Assembly: GCA_950295325.1 (NCBI GenBank)
Contig: OX485803.1
Location: 63,813,554-63,877,553, forward strand
Source: Polytrichum commune
Taxonomy: Eukaryota > Streptophyta > Polytrichopsida > Polytrichales > Polytrichaceae
Length of the DNA stretch: 64,000 nucleotides
Reading direction: 5' to 3'
In this document: in pieces, positions 1 through 9,994 of the stretch
How the letters are laid out: each line of letters begins with the position of its first letter
Position numbering within the stretch: position 1 is the first letter of the stretch
Program-made: the position numbers and the translations under genes
The notes under the pieces: model-generated
The model's input: the letters and a program-made list of their open reading frames with translations, nothing else
Database searches by the model: none
What the model was told of the DNA's origin: nothing

Positions 1-715
1 AATTCGGGGACTTTAAAATTGGTTCTAGTGTCAGCTTGACCCACCGCCCTAAAATTTCACGACATAATTCACATGGCTCGTCCAATGACACCTCCCGATA
101 TATTACCCCGCCCTCTTGTCAACCTTGTCAAATTGCAACAAACCACAAACCACGACAATCACCCCCCCCCCCCTCCATAGTATCATTCATCATCAACCCC
201 TTCTCACTCACACACTCATGGTACATTAGACCCCTCACATGCCCCCCTCCAACTCTAGAACTACCACTCCCCCACACACAAGAGAGAAAATTTGGCACAA
301 AAACACTGCATACTTCACTCAATGGGCAAGTAGAGGCCTCATCCACACATAATTCGCAACCGACTGTAGAACCACTACATTGGGCTCGAATGGCCACATA
401 TGCAAACAACGCACTCACAACCCTCATCTTCCCACACGGAGAGTGGTGCAACACAAGATCCCCCCTCATTGGACCCACTATGACACCCAAATACTAGCTC
501 ACGTCGACCCACATACCCTCAAATACTCCCCCAAGCCGGATCCTCAACATATATAGCCCAAACTAAAACCCAAAATAGCCACTATCCTATATGTACACCA
601 ACTATCCATGCATACACTATTACCTATTTTGACAGAGAGATTCCAATATTTTCTCAAAGATGCCCTCTGACTAAGCAAACTCCCCTTGACACAATATCCC
701 AACCCACTACCTACA

Positions 716-809
716 CGGTTGGGATGAACCAACACGAACATTGGTTCCTTGGAGGCAAGGGTTTAGGCATCCAACATGGAATGAGTGTATGGGTTGGTTC
801 GCTCAAATC
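716..809 (-). mobile_element. 94-bp hairpin mini-element with 9-bp TSD (Mutator-type size), copy 1
   Basis: A 94-bp near-palindrome inserted in the LINE remnant. Its two halves pair around GAACCAAC and GTTGGTTC with a short loop. It is homologous, in opposite orientation and at identical length, to 14037-14130. The 9-bp flanks CTACCTACA (707-715) and CTATCCACA (810-818) match at 7 of 9, as expected for an old 9-bp target duplication. A 9-bp TSD is typical of Mutator-like elements. No coding capacity. Confidence 0.7.
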
Positions 810-1465
810 CTATCCACACTTGCCAAAGTTAACTTATTAATAGAATGGAAACACACATCTTGCCACCCATGGACTACCACACACACACCCACCACTCAAA
901 TTCACCACCTCCCACATATGTTACACAAACGTATCCTTCACTCCCTTTGCCCACCAAGGGGAAGAAGGCACAATTGAACTACAACTATCCACCCAATGGG
1001 AGACATACAATGCTCATACATAATCTTGGGCAACCAGAACATCTTAAGAACCGAACTCACCACCGTATTCGTAGCCCTCTACCTCACCAAGGACAACCTT
1101 AAAAACTCCCACATCTTCATAGACACCTTAACTCTATCTACCTAATCAACAACCAAATCCACAAACCATCCTCCCAACACAACCATGCATTTAAATTGCA
1201 GATACATACCAACATCCGATGCCTTGCCCATATAGAAATCTAATTTCCCTCTAAATATTTGCTCTAAAAATCTAGATTACTAGGTAATGACACCGCAAAT
1301 AAGCTCGCCAACCTTATGCCTGCAAACCAACACAACACACTGATCATGCAATGCACACCGCCCACAACACTCCCTATTGGCACTCCAAAATACTCAGAGG
1401 CCACCCACATACCACACCCTTCAGGCGCCTCAATCCCTACATACAAGATGAATACATGCACCAAC

Positions 1466-2289
1466 CTATGATCGGGGAGAACCGATGGCTAGTTCATTAT
1501 CAACCGATGGATTTCTACTCATGGCCGGTCCAAATTTCCAACCATCGGATGGCAATCCGATTGTAATTTCAATCCTCCGGCAATTAGCCGATGGACCAGA
1601 AAATGTCCTGGATATGTAGCCGATTCTTCTTGTGAGTTACTGGATTTCAGCCGGAAGAAGTATTCAAATTTCAAATACTAGCCGATACCCGTGTCTACAT
1701 CTAACTTAGAAAGTATGATGTGTATGTGCTATAGAAGGCCCATACAATGATTTTGATGACATTCTAACAAGTGCTCTAGATCTTTGGAAGGATGCTGCTA
1801 AGATTCACTATTTGTATAGCAATCCATAGTGCTATTTGTCTGGGGCATCTGATGATGCACTTGAGGAAGTACCCTAAACCTTAAACTTTTTGAATTATGC
1901 AACCTTTCCATGACCAAATCCAATTGCTTCTATGAAGAATTGGGGGACCCTTGGCCTTCAAGCGGTGAAGGCATTGCTAGGTTCAATTTCTGCCAAGGAT
2001 ATTAACTCTTCAAATTTAAAGTTTTGAATATGCCTTTCTTTTCACTTATTCAAGATTTTGTACTAAGAAATGATTTCTAATAACTTTTCATACATTTTTT
2101 AAACAATTAGTGTTGATATGAATTCCATTTAATCGGATATTGGCCAATGAAAATATGAAAATATAGGCAATTGGCCGATTGATTTTTACAAAAGACTGGC
2201 TCTTGCCGATGTAAATTGGAAAAAATCCAACCCTTCATAGCAACTACCGGCAATTAGCCACTAAGGCTTCAAAAACTTCCCGAACTCTG
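1466..2289 (-). mobile_element. hAT-like non-autonomous element, 824 bp, perfect 8-bp TSD
   Basis: Starts CTATGATCGGGGAGA, shared with the elements at 4834-5059 and 56087-56312, and ends TTCCCGAACTCTG, a diverged inverted counterpart. It is flanked by perfect 8-bp direct repeats GCACCAAC (1458-1465 and 2290-2297), the TSD length of the hAT superfamily. Its interior is much longer than the 226-bp relatives and rich in GCCGAT motifs. No transposase could be read in it. It interrupts the LINE remnant after the RNase H block. Confidence 0.75.
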
Positions 2290-3190
2290 GCACCAACTCA
2301 CAGCCAAGATCCTACCCCAATACCCACATGGCAAAAATTAGCTCAACAACCTTCTCATCCACTCAACCATCTCTAATTACTCATGGTCAATACCAAATGC
2401 ACGGATGCCCAAATCATATAAACACTTAAACCAATACGGCCAATACATGGGCGACCAAGGGAAACACATCATTTGGCCCAAATTCCCATCCCCTTTATCA
2501 TGCATATGCCCATTGCAAGTGGTTGACACATGTGTACACCTCCTCTCCACGAGCATTAACCCCGCAACCAATAGCATGCACATGCCAAGACACAACAAAG
2601 CGGTTTGGCAAATCCATAAACTCCTCCTCTCACACTCCAATACAAGAGTCACTCTCCTAATGAATGTCGAGACCCATCTAGGAGCTCCCCCGGATAACAT
2701 AGCACCCACACGACTATATTCATGCACATGTTCAACAACATCCTACCAATGCCTCACATGACTCAGACCCAACATCTTGATCATAACTACCACCTCCCAC
2801 CTAACCAACACCACCTACACCACCCAAAACTCTAGCATAGACTTTACCAATTTCACCTTTTGCCATGACCAAGATCCCACGCCAACAATACAATGCCAAA
2901 AACTCAAATACCAACTCCTAGTCAACACACTCGAGGATAGTGGATGGTACATATCCCATACCATATTTATGGGCGGTGGAATCATACACACAAAACAATT
3001 GCCAAACTCTTTGATTAGTGCTACTTCACTCTCATGCCCAACAAAACACCCATACAACACTTAATACCCACTTATTCCCTATACGACCCACATAAAAAAA
3101 GGCAACACCAAACCCCACCATCACGCAACAAAACCCCAAGCTTATACCCTACAAACAAGATGCTTGAACCCACTCAACTAGCTTGGTTAA

Positions 3191-3822
3191 AGGAATAGGC
3201 AACCACCATGAATTGAACCCAACCACCTTGCCAACATAAACACCCAACCTCAGGCTACCAATGCAAACCTTAAACAACACCATTACATAACCCTTGACCA
3301 CCGGAAAGACCTCATGTAGAGGTGGACTTCGGATGGTGCCCGAACCCTGTAAGGCAACGGGGTGGAGGCCGTCCAAAGGGAGTGTCCCTTGGCGATGGCG
3401 ATAGCATCCATATGGAAGTGTGGTTGAGTTGAGCGTGCCAAGGGCACTAAAGAGGTGTGGAGGGACCATACAAAGCCTTGTATAGGCCAAGTGTGGTTGA
3501 TGATTTGAGAAGAGCCACACGTGGCCTCCTAGGGACAACAACACTATTCTGAACGCCTACATTGGAGATCTAATTCAACTTGGCTGATTGAAGGGCCATT
3601 GGAAACCTAATGTCAAACCTTTCCAACGGTATAAGAAACGTCACGATTATACAAAGGATGCGGCATGCAAAGCTTGCCAAAGTTATTTGGGGTGGTTAAC
3701 CCCATAACTTTCATTTGGCCTCAAAGCATCCGACACCAACTTGTAAATTGACCACAACCAATTTGTTGCATTGTCTCCTTCCTCAACGAGTGCGTTTGCA
3801 CCGTAGGCACCACAAACCACTA
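3191..3822. other. Intergenic stretch without recognisable gene
   Basis: No convincing coding signal. The long minus-strand open frame at 3149-3544 has no motif or codon character I recognise and is treated as chance. This stretch follows the LINE remnant and runs up to a TA-site MITE. Confidence 0.4.
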
Positions 3823-4211
3823 CACTGAATATGATAATTAGCGCTTGATTATATTCAAAATATTGTTACCACCCTACCTTGCTCAACACTAATTTTCAAT
3901 TCCTCGACAATCAGTGGTCGACATAAACGTATCGCTACCTTCCCTACCGCCACCTCCCTTCCCATGAAGCATGGATTTCACTAGACTTCCGATTCCAGGT
4001 GCAACGCCCCACCTTCCCGCTCGTTGATCTCTCGTCTGCCGAAATCGACGGCCTAGCACTAAATTCAAGCATGTAACTTCCACACATCACCATAGTTGAT
4101 ATTCAGTGTTTGAGGTTGCACTTCATATTACTTACTTTCATAGCGTCATCGACATTTAGTAAATGCACGTTCGTATTGAGTACATCAAACACTGAATCTC
4201 CCTTTTTGGTG
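3823..4211 (-). mobile_element. TA-site MITE (mariner-like TSD), 389 bp, family also at 49316-49612
   Basis: Flanked by TA (3821-3822 and 4212-4213). It begins CACTGAATATGATAATTAG and ends with a diverged inverted copy of that sequence. Internally it aligns, reversed, with the 297-bp element at 49316-49612: both contain CTCAACACTAATTTTCAATTC and CATGTAACTT-type blocks in the same order. The long open frames crossing it (4103-4468) are accidental. Confidence 0.7.
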
Positions 4212-4807
4212 TAGCCGTCCATATAGAAGGTGTATGATACACGGTCCGTCAACGAATACGCCTGCTTTTCGGAAGTCAATAGAATCGACGCAGAGGTGTA
4301 GATCTTGTGGGCGATTCGGGTGTGTTGAAAGACGGGAGCCGCTAGCTTCGTACTTACAATCCAACAGCAGCAGCAGCAACAGTGGAGCTTGTAACTACAC
4401 CACATACCCAGCAGGCCAGGCCAGCCAAAGACACATGTTGGGGAAGAAGTTATTATGGTGACCCACACCTGTAGCCTAGCCTAGCCTAATGCTGCTGCTG
4501 CTGTATATATAGAGTGGCTGGCAATTTACATATTGCAAAGTGAAAGCCACAACTGGCTGAGGCAGGCAGACAGGCAGGCAGGCAGACAGCCTGGTGGACA
4601 AAAGCATGCGACCAGCTGCATTGATGACGCCCAGAGATGGGCTCATAAAGAGCGCTGGGTGGGCGCCAGACCTTCACCTTATTAACTCCCTCCCTAGCCT
4701 CTTTATGAACGGGTCGAGGTTCACGACTTCTTCACTCATTCAGCAAATTTGCCGGTCATTTTAGAGCAATCTATGGAATGTGTATATGTATGTCTCGCGT
4801 AAATAAC
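4212..4807. repeat. Spacer with short CAG/CTG and GGCA microsatellite tracts
   Basis: Contains short CAG/CTG runs (about 4363-4377 and 4491-4502) and a GGCA/GACA tract (about 4560-4590). No gene is supported; the overlapping open frames run through these simple repeats. Confidence 0.5.
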
Positions 4808-5528
4808 GGCCGCTTTACACCGAGAGGCCGGGCCAGTGATTGGGGAGGGTTTTGGGCATAATTGGTTGAGATCCTAGTGTTTTGCAAGTCCAACCGGTTA
4901 CATGTTGGCATTCTCCGGTTTTCTTTTTGTAAATTGGGGTATATTCTATAATTCCTCTTAAACGATCGGTGATTTTCCTGCAATCTTGAACTTCAACCGG
5001 TTATTTCTCAAACTCAACTGGTTCATCTGTAACTAATCGTCGGTTTTCCTTGATCATAGGACCGGGCCAATTCCCCTTGAGGCCGATTGCATGAAATTTC
5101 AGCCTCTTTTGGGTTGGAGGCCGGCCTCAACTACACATTATAATAAGATTGTAATGGGGACCAAATTTCCCATATGTAAAGGCCTTAGGGTCAAGAAGCT
5201 AGGCTGATTCAATAAATCTAGCATAATCCAACGGATATGTAATAATCTAGCATAGAGCCATTCGGATTTCCGCATAATCCAATGAATATTGTTCGCTAAA
5301 AAAATCATTTTAAAAAAAAAGATTTTTTTAATTGTAATTTGACATTGGCCTTCATTTTGGGTGCACCCAATTCAATGAGCTCGGGCCGTGTCAGACCATG
5401 CATTTTTTGATTAAAATATTCATACCACCAAACCAGCCCGACCTCTAGGTGTAAAGGGGTTGGGGCTGATTTCAGCCTTTTGGCCAATCACAAATGAGGA
5501 TTTCAAGCCTCTTACACAACGAATTGGG
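4808..5528 (-). mobile_element. Harbinger-type MITE, older copy, interrupted by a hAT-like MITE
   Basis: Inverted copy of the element at 12832-13368. Shared blocks include the terminal GCTTTACACC-AGAGGC motif, GAGGCCGGCCTC, a stretch naming TCTAGCATAATCCAA, and GGATTTCAAGCCTCTTACAC. It lacks the second terminal repeat at the right end (homology stops about 5528), so it is truncated. A 226-bp element sits in it at 4834-5059; without that insert and one TSD copy the sequence collapses onto the uninterrupted 13.3-kb copy. Confidence 0.7.
4834..5059 (+). mobile_element. hAT-like MITE, 226 bp, nested in Harbinger-type MITE
   Basis: Begins CAGTGATTGGGGAGG and ends TTGATCATAG. Flanks GGCCGGGC (4826-4833) and GACCGGGC (5060-5067) form an 8-bp TSD with 7 of 8 matches, and the empty site is visible in the related copy near 13.34 kb. 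Internal CCGGTT motifs and the blocks TCTCAAACTCAACTGGTTCA and CATCTGTAACTAA match the 56087-56312 copy. Confidence 0.8.
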
Positions 5529-6300
5529 TATGTGTTCGTGTACGAAACATCCACCCCATGGTTTGGGGTTATGGCGCCCATGTGAACTCATTCGCACAAT
5601 GGATGGACGGGTTTTGGTTTTGGATGGACAAGTTTCCTATGGACCAAGGGTCAATTTGTTCCAATTGTACCTCATTAGACCAATTTGGTGATCTTCATGT
5701 TAATTCCGGAGTCAAATCGTCTAGGATCATATTTGTTTTCAAGATATAGAAGAGTTCGTATATTAATATGGTGGGCTAGCTAAACATCTACGACCAATTG
5801 GCATCGAGGTCTATGACACTGATCCTAAGCGATGGAGTTTGGAATAGTTTTTTTTTGTCTTCATGAATTGTCAAAAGAACAACGGCATTCATTGGCATCC
5901 AATTTAAGTCCTTTTCCGTTCCAGCTCCGGCCAATAAAAACAACATCACCACGATTCTGAATTTGCCAAAGAATCGTCATGACAATATGTGCACCTACGC
6001 TACTATTACGGACTTGGTTCCAATATATTATTGCAATAGAGAAGCAACATCAAACGGCGGCGTCTTTCATGTGACCAATATTATTCAAAGATGGTGATGG
6101 GCACATCAATGTTGCATCATTGTGGCCCAAACTTGATTGGCTTGTCCGACACTTCAAGAAATGAAAGCCTCTAGGGATTGGAAAATTTGGTGAATGGAAG
6201 TTTCCATAGATTTGGCCCTTCAAAACATACGTCTCTCAAAACAACCCTTCCATAACGCACTCCCAAATTGAAAACGAAAGACATCACTCACAGTCCTCAA
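5529..6300. other. No gene seen
   Basis: AT-rich sequence without recognisable motif, TIR pair or coding region. Open frames are short and overlap on several frames. Confidence 0.4.
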
Positions 6301-6491
6301 CGTAACCGGTTGGCCGCTTTGTTTCGCCGAGGTGGCACTACACGATTGGCTCTGAGCACACATGTTTGCAGACGATAACCTCGACATCCCAGCCAGTTAT
6401 GATCATCTAAATCAGATATGTTGAAGAAGACGACAGGTGACCCAATGTTTAGGTCACCTGCGCGGCTCAACAAAGCGGCCAACCGGTTACG
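6301..6491. repeat. Foldback structure with perfect 23-bp inverted ends
   Basis: The first 23 bp (6301-6323, starting CGTAACCGGTTGGCC) recur as a perfect inverted copy at 6469-6491. A second hairpin, CAGGTGACC with GGTCACCTG, lies inside (about 6434-6460). Size and structure suggest a foldback or MITE; no clear TSD was found. Confidence 0.65.
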
Positions 6492-6494
6492 TCC

Positions 6495-6622
6495 GGTAAT
6501 CGTTTTATTGGAACCGGTCATCAGTGCAAAACAAGTTTTGTCCAGCTGGCTCGCCCTCGCGGGCTCGCCACCTTGACAGAACCGGTTCTGCACCGATAAC
6601 TGGTTCCAATAAAACGATTACC
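6495..6622. repeat. 128-bp foldback next to the previous one
   Basis: Ends GGTAATCGTTTTATTGGAAC and its inverse GTTCCAATAAAACGATTACC form arms of about 33 bp with few mismatches. It starts only 3 bp after the neighbouring foldback, and both carry ACCGGTT motifs, so the two may be parts of one complex element. Confidence 0.6.
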
Positions 6623-7555
6623 TAATACATAATTTGCCCGCCACAAGAACCAACGAGCGAAAGACATTGTCACTACAGAAAGTAGAGTTAAATGGTTGAT
6701 TCTTAATTCTTCACATTGTACTGGAAACGTGAACATGTTTAATATGAGTTTTGTATTTCATTCACGTACTCTTGGATCGACGTCTTGGGTTCGAAGTGAA
6801 GGGCTGCAATTTGAGAGCCCTTCAAAATGACACTCATGCATGCGAGGCCTTCACTCTTGAACACTGAATGGCAGGCGACCAGCATTGTCATTGGTCGTGC
6901 TCCGGGTGACAGCCCTACCCAATGCCCCCTTGCAGGCCAACACCGCTGCCCGGCCACCTGCCCGCTCTCCGGCCGGGCAGGGACCAAGATCCCCACCGTC
7001 GACTGCCCGCCCCCCACCACATCACGTGAACATGGTTGGCATTCACAAAGCAGCCAATACTAGGTGTGCCTGTATATATAGGCACGGGCACAGACAAAAA
7101 GTAGTAAGTGAGCGTAACAAAAAGGATTCAAAAAAGTGAAGTAAAGTACAGTAGGTGTGACAGAAGGAGGAAGTACTGTAGGCTGGGCAAGAGCTCCTTA
7201 TGATATGAGAGCCCCCCTCTTTTACGACGGTCTTTCTTACTTTCCCTTCTGGCTGCTTTAATTCACTCCCACGGAACCTGAATACCCTGCCCCCCGCCCA
7301 CAAAAAAAAAAAAAAAAAAACCACCGAATCATAAACCACCACAGAGCCCTTTGTGTAAATGAATGGTAAAGAGGGCGCGCGAGGAGGGGCTGTATGTGTG
7401 AGAGTACGATCGACAGAGCTGGCTGAAGTAATCAACTCGCTCTAGTTCAGGGTCGCCCTAGTCAAGAAGGCTGTGGGATTGAATGGCCAAACTTTGTTGA
7501 GAGTTCAAAGAAATGGGCTGCAAATAGATAGAATAGCCAATAAAAGATATATAGG
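6623..7555. other. Spacer with poly(A)/poly(T) tract, no gene supported
   Basis: Contains an uninterrupted A-run at about 7303-7320. Several overlapping open frames (6739-7435) lie on both strands in GC-richer sequence, but none shows a known domain. A promoter-like TATATATA occurs at about 7073-7080 without a supported downstream gene. Confidence 0.35.
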
Positions 7556-8029
7556 AATTGGAGCCTTTAGTCGGACACAGTGTGAAGTCTCCAAAGGCCA
7601 AGTCCACAGTTCAAATCTTTGGCCATGAACTCCCACGGCCTCTCGACTTGGACGGCCACAGTGTGAAGTTTTCGAAACCCAAGCCCAAAGTCCAAAGGAA
7701 GAAGGAGCATCCCACTTTATTCCCTGTCCAAAACCTCCCCTCCAATCTGACGGCCAAGATCTTGTCAAATTTTTACGTATTTTTTCATGAAAATATATCC
7801 ATGGCCTCTTGACCGTAGTTTGGCTTTCCATTCGTGTCCGACCCAAACTTCCTTCAAGAGTCCGTCACTTTGGTCAAAAAGTACTACCATGTTCGCATTT
7901 TGAATTGCGACGGCCTTTGGACTTTGACCTCTGGTGTGAAGGGTCGAGAGGCCGAACTCTTGGTTTCCTGCCATCTGATTGGTGGAAATTGACAGCCTCT
8001 CGACCTTCGGCCATAGTGTGAAGCGGCCC
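7556..8029. mobile_element. Harbinger-MITE-related mosaic fragment
   Basis: Carries repeated CGGCCTCTCGAC and CACAGTGTGAAG motifs. It ends GTGTGAAGCGGCCC, close to the inverse of the terminal motif of the MITE at 12832-13368, and is followed by TTA. The left end is unclear. The open frames at 7505-8202 cross it and are not supported as genes. Confidence 0.4.
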
Positions 8030-8030
8030 T

Positions 8031-8237
8031 TAGTGTCCGGAGAGGATTTCGGGCATAATTTGGTCATAATCCTAATGTTTCCAAGTCCAACTGGACTCAT
8101 GGTGAATTTTGCGGGTTTTCTTCGATAATTTGAAGTATATTCCACATATTCCTTTAACCTAATAAGTTGTTTTCCTGAGGTCTTCAACTTCAACCGGTGC
8201 ATCTGTAACTAGGGGATCGGTTCTCCCCCATTCATTG
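8031..8237 (+). mobile_element. hAT-like MITE fragment of the CAGTGATC family
   Basis: Starts TAGTGTCCGGAGAGG, then TTTCGGGCATAATTTGG, TCCAACTGG, CAACCGGTGCATCTGTAACTA, and ends TTCTCCCCCATTCATTG. These are the blocks of the 226-bp copies at 4834 and 56087, in the same order. No clean TSD was found, so it may be partly degraded. Confidence 0.6.
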
Positions 8238-8544
8238 CCCTAGTTGACACAACCCCATGCCCAATATGAATGACAAGAAATGTAGATCGTCGGTGTATAC
8301 GGTTATACCTTTAACACGTGCAGCAAACCAGCATGCTACTTATTCTTCCGTTTTGGAGGCTTTTGTTGGACACAGTGTATCCTTGTTACCTGAGGTAGGC
8401 ATACTTAAAACCAACATATAACCCAAAACCAACACTATGTATCATAGTCGTACATTTGAACTTCGACATCTTTGACTATAGTACATCGTGTCGATTTTAG
8501 GTGTATGTACACTAATATAAACAACAAGGTTGCCTTCACGAACA

Positions 8545-8990
8545 GGCTGTCTCCTTGTCCATGCAAGTTATTTTGAGTCAAAATTAGATTACAACAACCT
8601 ACAATTTTGTTTATTCGTCCCTATAGCAATCCTAGTTTTAAAATAATTTATGTTAATATGGTAACAAAGATTGAAAGTGGCATGGAATGTTGACAAATTG
8701 GCGTGGGTAACCTAATTGCACATATTAGTGTACCTTGGTTGGGGAGCCGTGTATGTGTGCATTGATAGGTGCACTGAGGTTGCCTCTTTACCCATGCAAA
8801 GTACCTTGGGTCAAAATTAGATGACCAAAAAACCTATAACTTTTTTTTTAATCAAATTGTATGGCAACTACTTTAAAAAAGAAGAAGTGATCATACGTGT
8901 TTGTTATCATGGTAACAAATATCCAAAACAACATGGGGCAACCTAATTGCACATATGAATGTAGGTTACAGTGAGTCTAGTGTTTGAGTC
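8545..8990. repeat. Two-copy tandem duplication, about 233-bp period
   Basis: TTGTCCATGCAAGTTATTTTG near 8553 recurs diverged near 8786 (CCCATGCAAAGTACCTTGGG). Both are followed by GTCAAAATTAGAT, a GGTAACAAA block and CCTAATTGCACATAT. Related pieces occur at about 14,800-14,930 (inverted) and 40,435-40,485, so the unit belongs to a dispersed repeat. Confidence 0.6.
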
Positions 8991-9020
8991 TAGTGTTGGA
9001 CTCAAGTGACTCTTATTCTT

Positions 9021-9042
9021 ATATATATATATATATATATAT
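9021..9042. repeat. (AT)n microsatellite
   Basis: About eleven AT repeats directly abutting the left end of a TIR element, which may have targeted the TA-rich site. Confidence 0.9.
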
Positions 9043-9675
9043 GGGTGCAAGCATGGTAAAGTAGTCCAAAGTAGTGCTCTAGTATACTAAAACCATATTT
9101 GTTTTGGCCAGAGGCCTAAGAGTAGTAGCAAATTGTTGTTTAAATTGGATTTCTTTTTTTTCTACTTGTTTTTCAAAATGACCTTTATTGTTGTGTTAAA
9201 TACTCAAATGTAGAATTTCATATTGATATCTTCAAAACTTATCATTAAAAGTGACGCTTAAAAGCAAATGGTTGAATTTGGTTTTGAACGTAGATTTCAT
9301 GACCTTGAACTATTTTGAAGTTGGAGTTTTTCTCATATTCCTTGAATTCATTATCCACTTGAGGGCATCATCACAAAATTTTGTAGAAAACCATCAATTT
9401 AATGTAATCTTAAAAAAAATTAAACAAATTTTAGATAGTTGCTTGTTCAATATCACCTACTTGCACACCACTTGCATTGTCTTGAAAAATATGTAGACTT
9501 TTCTTGGAATCGTTTTTGTCATCATAAATTGCTTGGATTTGTAGATCAACATGTTTTTTTTTAATATCTATGATTTTTTTCTTCACAAAATTCAAAGTTA
9601 ATGTATAGTTTGAACCACTCTCACTTAACATTAGGCAAGGATTAGGAGTTGTCCACTTTACCGTGCTTGCACCCA
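9042..9675. mobile_element. TIR element, about 634 bp, at a TATATA-rich target
   Basis: The left end TGGGTGCAAGCATGGTAAAG is matched by an inverted copy (CTTTACCGTGCTTGCACCCA) at 9656-9675, 19 of 20 bases. Flanks are TATATA on both sides, so the exact TSD cannot be resolved. Internal open frames on both strands (9251-9496 and 9431-9676) show no transposase motifs; this looks non-autonomous. Confidence 0.7.
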
Positions 9676-9774
9676 TATATATTGGTCACCAATGGGGGTT
9701 CCAATGGATGCTTTAGCATCATTCTTTATTATCTTCACATTGTCATTGATAGTGAGAGATGAGAAGTTTTACTA

Positions 9775-9992
9775 CATTGATTATCCCGATTAGTGTGTGC
9801 TACTATTCAGAGCTATGCAATGCTATAACTATGTAATAAGAATGTAACATTTTACCAAGCAAAGTCATTTTTGTTCTAAAATGTCCAAACCAACTTATTA
9901 GACTTTCTTTAGTAAACATCAAACTCATGAATAAGACTATATTGCACAATGTAACTATGAATAGCAACACACACTAATTGGGATAATCAATG
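9775..9992. mobile_element. TA-site MITE, 218 bp, CATTGATTATCCC family
   Basis: Begins CATTGATTATCCCGATTAGT and ends with the inverse ending GGGATAATCAATG; about 36 of 39 bases match between ends including TACTATTC and GAATAGCA. Flanked by TA (9773-9774 and 9993-9994). Internal block TTTACCAAGCAAAGTCATTT recurs near 14,520 and 46,770. A larger relative sits at 45571-46003. Confidence 0.75.
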
Positions 9993-9994
9993 TA

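Larger units (their letters stand above)
1..3190 (+). pseudogene. Degenerate LINE (non-LTR retrotransposon) ORF2, 3' half: RNase H and C-terminal region
   Basis: Frameshifted, stop-containing coding remnant on the + strand. Around 1039-1240 two successive frames read like a LINE RNase H domain (RTELTTVFVALYLTKDN, then LNSIYLINNQI). Around 1279-1320 the GNDTANKLANL block fits the end of that domain. Around 2850-3110 comes a C-terminal block (FCHDQDPTPTIQ, then MPNKTPIQHLIPTYS) of the kind seen after RNase H in plant LINEs. Positions 36-715 probably hold the RT-RNase H linker, also decayed. The element is cut by a 94-bp mini-element (716-809) and a hAT-like element (1466-2289). Reading resumes in recognisable LINE sequence after each insertion. 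The left part lies outside the window. Family assignment is by motif resemblance only; no intact ORF remains. Confidence 0.65.

Noticed and set aside
1264-1566. Open frames on both strands near 1.3-1.5 kb
   Set aside because: The + sequence is explained by decayed LINE RNase H followed by a hAT-like element end.
4103-4468. 121-codon minus-strand frame
   Set aside because: It crosses a MITE end and a CAG/CTG microsatellite.
7043-7435. 130-codon minus-strand frame
   Set aside because: It runs through a poly(T) tract giving a run of phenylalanines; no domain.
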